Assembly: GCF_900129965.1 (NCBI RefSeq)
Contig: NZ_FQXM01000007.1
Coordinates: forward strand, 62,001 to 126,000
DNA length: 64,000 nt
Source of the DNA: Clostridium grantii DSM 8605
GTDB taxonomy: Bacteria > Bacillota > Clostridia > Clostridiales > Clostridiaceae
Direction: 5' to 3'
Within the stretch, counting starts at the first letter, position 1. Each line of letters begins with the position of its first letter. Below, piece by piece: positions 61,120 through 64,000 of this stretch. Below the pieces are notes generated by a model. That model searched no databases, had not been told where the DNA came from, and was given only the letters and a program-made list of their open reading frames with translations. The translations under genes were made by a program, and so were the position numbers.

Positions 61120-61473
61120 GTGCCAACGAAACCGCTTAAACCATGTAAGCATCAAGGATGTCCAAAACTAACTAATGGAAGTTATTGTGATGAACACAAA
61201 GAAATTCATGTTAATGACAGAGCAAATGCTACTAGACGTGGTTACGATACTAGGTGGAGAAAAGCTAGAAATAGATTTTTAAAAGCAAACCCTTTGTGTG
61301 TTAGATGCAAAGCAGAAGGTAAGCTAATTAAAGCAACAGTTGTGGATCATATTGAACCACATAGAGGTGATAAGGTTTTGTTCTGGGATGAGAGCAATTG
61401 GCAGCAACTTTGTAAGAAGTGTCATGATAATAAAACAATGACTGAGGATAGATACATAGAATACAAATTTTGA
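61120..61473 (+). CDS. phage HNH endonuclease (terminase-associated type)
   Basis: A 117-residue HNH protein. CKHQGCPKLTNGSYCDEH is an N-terminal zinc finger; RGYDTRWRKARNRFL, NPLCVRCKAEGK, VVDHIEPHRGD and LCKKCHDNKT are the HNH fold in order. This kind lies just before terminase genes in many phages with cohesive ends and helps packaging. GTG 61,120 after GGTGA gives the usual MPTKPLKPC start; ATG 61,108 is an alternative. Confidence 0.92.
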   Translation: MPTKPLKPCKHQGCPKLTNGSYCDEHKEIHVNDRANATRRGYDTRWRKARNRFLKANPLCVRCKAEGKLIKATVVDHIEPHRGDKVLFWDESNWQQLCKKCHDNKTMTEDRYIEYKF

Positions 61474-61541
61474 TTAAGAGGATTTTTAGGTTGGGTAGGG
61501 GGGTATCAAATCCCTGCTAGAGGACAAGCAACAGACCGCCG

Positions 61542-61582
61542 CCCCCCTTCGCGTGAATTTTCGCAGAATTAAGCAAGGGGGG
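61542..61582. other. GC-rich inverted repeat after the HNH gene, possible packaging (cos-like) site
   Basis: CCCCCCTT (61,542-61,549) and AAGGGGGG (61,575-61,582) enclose TCGCGTGAATTTTCGC. GC-rich G and C runs in a 208-base gene-free stretch (61,474-61,681) stand out from the AT-rich surroundings. In phages with an HNH gene before the terminase, cohesive-end sites lie in this position. A protein-binding site or terminator is the alternative. Confidence 0.4.
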
Positions 61583-61681
61583 TACTAAAAAATCGCAAAA
61601 TAGGAAGCTCAAATCAAGTAACTAAAACAGTTTGTGGTTGCTTTTTTATTGCGTAAAAGTTTATTGAAAGGAGCAACTCAC

Positions 61682-62119
61682 ATGACAGCTGATGAAAAAG
61701 AAAAAATAAGAGAATTAAGAATACAAGGAATGGGGTATAAGGGTATTGCATCAACATTAGGGCTTTCTAGAGATAGTGTTAGAGGATTTTGTAAGCGTAA
61801 TGGAATAGATGGTGACTCATGTGTTGTTGCTCTTAATGTTAAAGAAAAAGTAGATAAAAATTTATTATGCACTTGCTGTGAAAAACCTATTAAACAAAAA
61901 TACCAAGGGAGAACCAGAAGATTTTGCTGCGAAGAATGTAGGCGGAAATGGTGGAAAGAACATCAAGGTGAAAGAACCAAAAAGGAAGAGGCTACTTATA
62001 AATATACTTGCCCACAGTGTGGAAAAGAGTTTAGTGTTTACGGAAATAAGAAACGTAAATATTGTAGCCACAACTGTTATATAAGATATAGATTCTGGAG
62101 GGAAGAAGATGGAATTTAA
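61682..62119 (+). CDS. HTH protein with two zinc-finger segments
   Basis: A 145-residue phage protein. An N-terminal resolvase-like helix-turn-helix (RELRIQGMGYKGIASTLGLS, DSVRGFCKRNGI) is followed by CTCCEKPI with RRFCCEECRRKWW and by CPQCGKEF with KYCSHNCYIRYRFW, two zinc-finger segments. Function unknown; a DNA-binding regulator is likely. GGAG selects ATG 61,682. It overlaps the methyltransferase gene by 11 bases. Confidence 0.75.
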   Translation: MTADEKEKIRELRIQGMGYKGIASTLGLSRDSVRGFCKRNGIDGDSCVVALNVKEKVDKNLLCTCCEKPIKQKYQGRTRRFCCEECRRKWWKEHQGERTKKEEATYKYTCPQCGKEFSVYGNKKRKYCSHNCYIRYRFWREEDGI

Positions 62120-63332
62120 GAAGTTACAAATAGATTCATTAATACCAGCTGACTATAATCCGAGAAAAAAGTTGAAGCCTGGAGATAGTGAATTTGAAAA
62201 AATAAAAAATAGTATTAATGAATTTGGTTATGTAGACCCAGTAATAGTAAATAAGGATTTAACTGTAATAGGAGGTCATCAGAGAATATCAGTTTTAAAG
62301 ACACTAGGTATTACAGCAATAGACTGTGTTATTGTAGATGTTGATAAAACAAAAGAAAAAGCATTGAATATTGCTCTTAATAAAATTAGTGGTGAATGGG
62401 ACAAAGAATTACTTGCTGATTTAATTAAGGATTTACAATCTTTAGATTATGATACTTCCTTTACAGGATTTGAACCTCCAGAAATTGATGCCCTTTTTAA
62501 TGAGATGTATCCTAAAGGGGTTCAAGAAGATGGTTTTGATGAACCTTTACCTGAAACGCCAATTACAAAGCAAGGAGATATTTGGCTTCTAGGTAGACAT
62601 AGATTAATTTGTGATGATAGCACAAAAGCTGATACTTATGTAGAACTTATGGATGGTAAAAAAGCAAATCTGGTTGTAACAGATCCACCTTACAATGTGT
62701 CCTATGAAGGTACAGCGGGGACAATTCAAAATGATAATATGGAGGATGAAAAATTCTATGAGTTTTTACTTAATGCTTATAAAGGCATGAATGAAAGTCT
62801 TGCAGATGGTGGTTCTATATATGTATTTCACGCTGATAAAGAAACAGTTAATTTTAGGATGGCATTTAAAGAGGCTGGTTTCTTCTGCCATCAAACTTGT
62901 ATATGGGTAAAGAATTCACCGGTTCTAGGTCGCTGCGATTATCAATATAATCATGAACCAGTACTAGTAGGTTGGAAGCCAACTGCTGGGCATAAATTTT
63001 ATGCTGACAGAAAGCAGAGAACTACCTGGAATTTTGATAGGCCCACAAAATCGAAGTACCATCCAACAATGAAGCCAATAGCATTAGTTGCTTATCCAAT
63101 AACAAATTCAAGTTTAACAAATTCTATAGTTCTTGACCCTTTTGGTGGCAGTGGTTCTACACTTATTGCTTGTGAACAAACAGATAGAATATGTTATACC
63201 ATTGAACTTGATGAAAAATATGCTGATGTTATTGTAAAAAGATTTATTGAACAAGTGGGTGCTGATACCGCTGTATTTCTAATAAGGGATGGAAAGAAAA
63301 TAGAATATAAAAAAGTAGCTATTATTGAATAA
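62109..63332 (+). CDS. ParB-domain DNA methyltransferase
   Basis: A 407-residue fusion. Residues 1-95 are a ParB/Srx-like domain (LIPADYNPRKKLKP, GYVDPVIVNKDLTVIGGHQR). The C-terminal two thirds are an N6-adenine or N4-cytosine methyltransferase with the catalytic TDPPYNVSYEG near 195 and, after it, the SAM motif LDPFGGSGSTLIACE near 340, so motif IV comes before motif I. Phage copies protect DNA from host restriction or mark packaging sites. The target sequence cannot be predicted. Confidence 0.93.
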   Translation: MEFKKLQIDSLIPADYNPRKKLKPGDSEFEKIKNSINEFGYVDPVIVNKDLTVIGGHQRISVLKTLGITAIDCVIVDVDKTKEKALNIALNKISGEWDKELLADLIKDLQSLDYDTSFTGFEPPEIDALFNEMYPKGVQEDGFDEPLPETPITKQGDIWLLGRHRLICDDSTKADTYVELMDGKKANLVVTDPPYNVSYEGTAGTIQNDNMEDEKFYEFLLNAYKGMNESLADGGSIYVFHADKETVNFRMAFKEAGFFCHQTCIWVKNSPVLGRCDYQYNHEPVLVGWKPTAGHKFYADRKQRTTWNFDRPTKSKYHPTMKPIALVAYPITNSSLTNSIVLDPFGGSGSTLIACEQTDRICYTIELDEKYADVIVKRFIEQVGADTAVFLIRDGKKIEYKKVAIIE

Positions 63333-63397
63333 TTAACTTGATATTAACTGTGTTTAGAGTGATATATGGTATAACAAAAAAACACAGGAGGCCAAAT

Positions 63398-63709
63398 ATG
63401 AAAGCATTATTTGTAAGAAAGGCTATAGATTTAGTAGAGATGAAAGTGTTAATAAAAGAAGCAAGAGATGATGGAGAAAAAGAAACAGGTTACGAAGTTA
63501 CAAGAGAAATTGAGATGAGTCCAGCAACTTTCAGAGAATTTAAAGACGATTTATTAAAAGATCAAACTTGGATAAAAAGTACAGATGGCGGATTAAATAA
63601 ATATGGGAAAGTAAGGTGCATAAGAGTAAAAAGCCGAACTTCTAAAGAAAGCATTCTAGTTAATCCAGAAGGCTACACTTATCCAAGGTACATAGCAATA
63701 GAAGAATAG
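63398..63709 (+). CDS. conserved hypothetical phage protein
   Basis: A 103-residue soluble protein without a family I recognise. It has a mixed, charged composition with REIEMSPATFREFKDDLL in the middle and a C-terminal GKVRCIRVKSRTSKESI. AGGAGG selects ATG 63,398; the frame open from 63,338 runs over a spacer. A terminator follows at once. Confidence 0.65.
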   Translation: MKALFVRKAIDLVEMKVLIKEARDDGEKETGYEVTREIEMSPATFREFKDDLLKDQTWIKSTDGGLNKYGKVRCIRVKSRTSKESILVNPEGYTYPRYIAIEE

Positions 63710-63710
63710 A

Positions 63711-63735
63711 AGCCACCCAAAAGGTGGTTTTTCTT
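63711..63735 (+). terminator. terminator after the hypothetical gene
   Basis: AAGCCACC pairs with GGTGGTTT around CAAAA, followed by TTTCTT. Confidence 0.8.
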
Positions 63736-63812
63736 ATGTCTTTACAAGAGGAAAATTGTCATTAGAAACATGTATTTATTTGATAGAAACCTGCATATAT
63801 AACTGGCTATAC

Positions 63813-63872
63813 ACTCCTTTCAGAGGTAATATGTACACTACCAAAAGGTAATAAACACACTTTGAAAGGAGT
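63813..63872 (+). promoter_or_regulatory. inverted repeat that can cover the amidoligase ribosome binding site
   Basis: ACTCCTTTCA (63,813-63,822) is an exact inverted copy of TGAAAGGAGT (63,863-63,872), and the second arm contains the Shine-Dalgarno sequence GAAAGGAG of the next gene. Pairing would hide the ribosome binding site. A separate ACCAAAAGGT stretch lies between. Confidence 0.5.
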
Positions 63873-63880
63873 AGAAAACA

Positions 63881-64000
63881 ATGAAAAACCAAACAATAGG
63901 TGTAGAAATTGAAATGACAGGAATTACAAGAGAAAAAGCTGCAGAGATTACTTCAAAACTTTTAGGCGGAGAGGTTAAGAGATTATTTGATACTTACGAT
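63881..64000 (+). CDS. amidoligase family protein, N-terminal part
   Basis: The first 40 codons of a gene cut by the window edge. MKNQTIGVEIEMTGITREKA is the characteristic opening of amidoligases (an ATP-grasp/COOH-NH2 ligase-like family related to glutamine synthetase), where the two Glu residues bind metal. In phages and elements they often stand beside a gamma-glutamylcyclotransferase gene and are thought to form isopeptide bonds. GAAAGGAG precedes the ATG. Confidence 0.8.
   Translation, partial: MKNQTIGVEIEMTGITREKAAEITSKLLGGEVKRLFDTYD

Larger units (their letters stand above)
40552..64000 (+). mobile_element. prophage-like element with defence block, right end outside the window
   Basis: From the second rlmD-end repeat onwards no chromosomal housekeeping gene is seen. 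A restriction/ATPase block is followed by phage replication genes, an antirepressor, DUF1492, HNH proteins, a ParB-methyltransferase and an amidoligase, an order common in clostridial prophages ahead of the terminase genes. Integrase, structural genes and the right attachment site must lie beyond 64,000 if the element is complete. The defence block could also be a separate insertion in front of the prophage proper. Confidence 0.65.

Noticed and set aside
1..64000. tRNA or rRNA genes
   Set aside because: No tRNA cloverleaf with a GTTCRA-type T loop and CCA-side stem, and no rRNA segments, were recognised on either strand; the attachment site is a protein gene end.

Overview
The window is AT-rich DNA from a low-GC, spore-forming Firmicute, most likely a Clostridium or close relative. 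The support is codon use, strong AGGAGG-type ribosome binding sites, the block murB-rapZ-yvcK-whiA-dnaE-pfkA-pyk, a split transketolase, and a GerS-like germination lipoprotein next to alanine racemase as in Clostridioides difficile. Both strands were read by eye; all family calls come from motifs, length and neighbourhood, not from a database search.

Bases 1 to about 37,960 are ordinary chromosome, almost entirely on the + strand. In order they carry acpS and nnr, a short GC-rich MITE-like repeat, gerS-alr, the ndoAI/ndoA toxin-antitoxin pair, split transketolase, a YitT-type membrane protein, ftsEX, a CtpA-type protease with a PDZ membrane protein, uvrB-uvrA, an FHA/RodA-FtsW/PBP wall-synthesis trio, a YdjM-like gene with uvrC, then a PHP gene, murB, rapZ, yvcK, whiA, dnaE, pfkA, pyk, a DUF1540 gene and rlmD. 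LexA-type boxes (GAAC-N4-GTTC) lie in front of uvrB and in the promoter of the ydjM-like/uvrC unit.

From the 3' end of rlmD onwards the DNA is accessory. A 200-base direct repeat that begins with the last codons of rlmD occurs at 37,920-38,118 and again at 40,552-40,751. I read this as two elements in tandem at an rlmD attachment site. The first is a 2.6 kb remnant with a C-terminally shortened serine recombinase and a pRiA4b ORF-3-like protein. The second runs off the right edge.

The second element opens with a defence block (40,994-48,372). It holds a C5 DNA methyltransferase with a fused HTH domain, two paralogous PD-(D/E)xK-like proteins, a small HTH protein homologous to the fused domain, a RloC/PrrC-like ATPase with a possible anticodon-nuclease triad, and two unknown proteins that share a short QxGxKNxHI motif. 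Next comes prophage DNA (48,600-64,000). It starts with a structured leader in front of a sigma-like gene, followed by a leftward module (DNA polymerase, DUF2815, DUF2800 and two small genes) and a divergent region with three copies of a bipartite motif. The rightward module carries an antirepressor, primase-helicase, VRR-NUC, two HNH proteins, a SNF2-type helicase, DUF1492, a ParB-methyltransferase and the start of an amidoligase.

The parts most worth checking are the six-gene restriction/ATPase operon, the leader RNA at 48,688-48,863 with mutually exclusive helices over the ribosome binding site, the rlmD tandem integration, and the iteron-like motif at 53,804-54,040.
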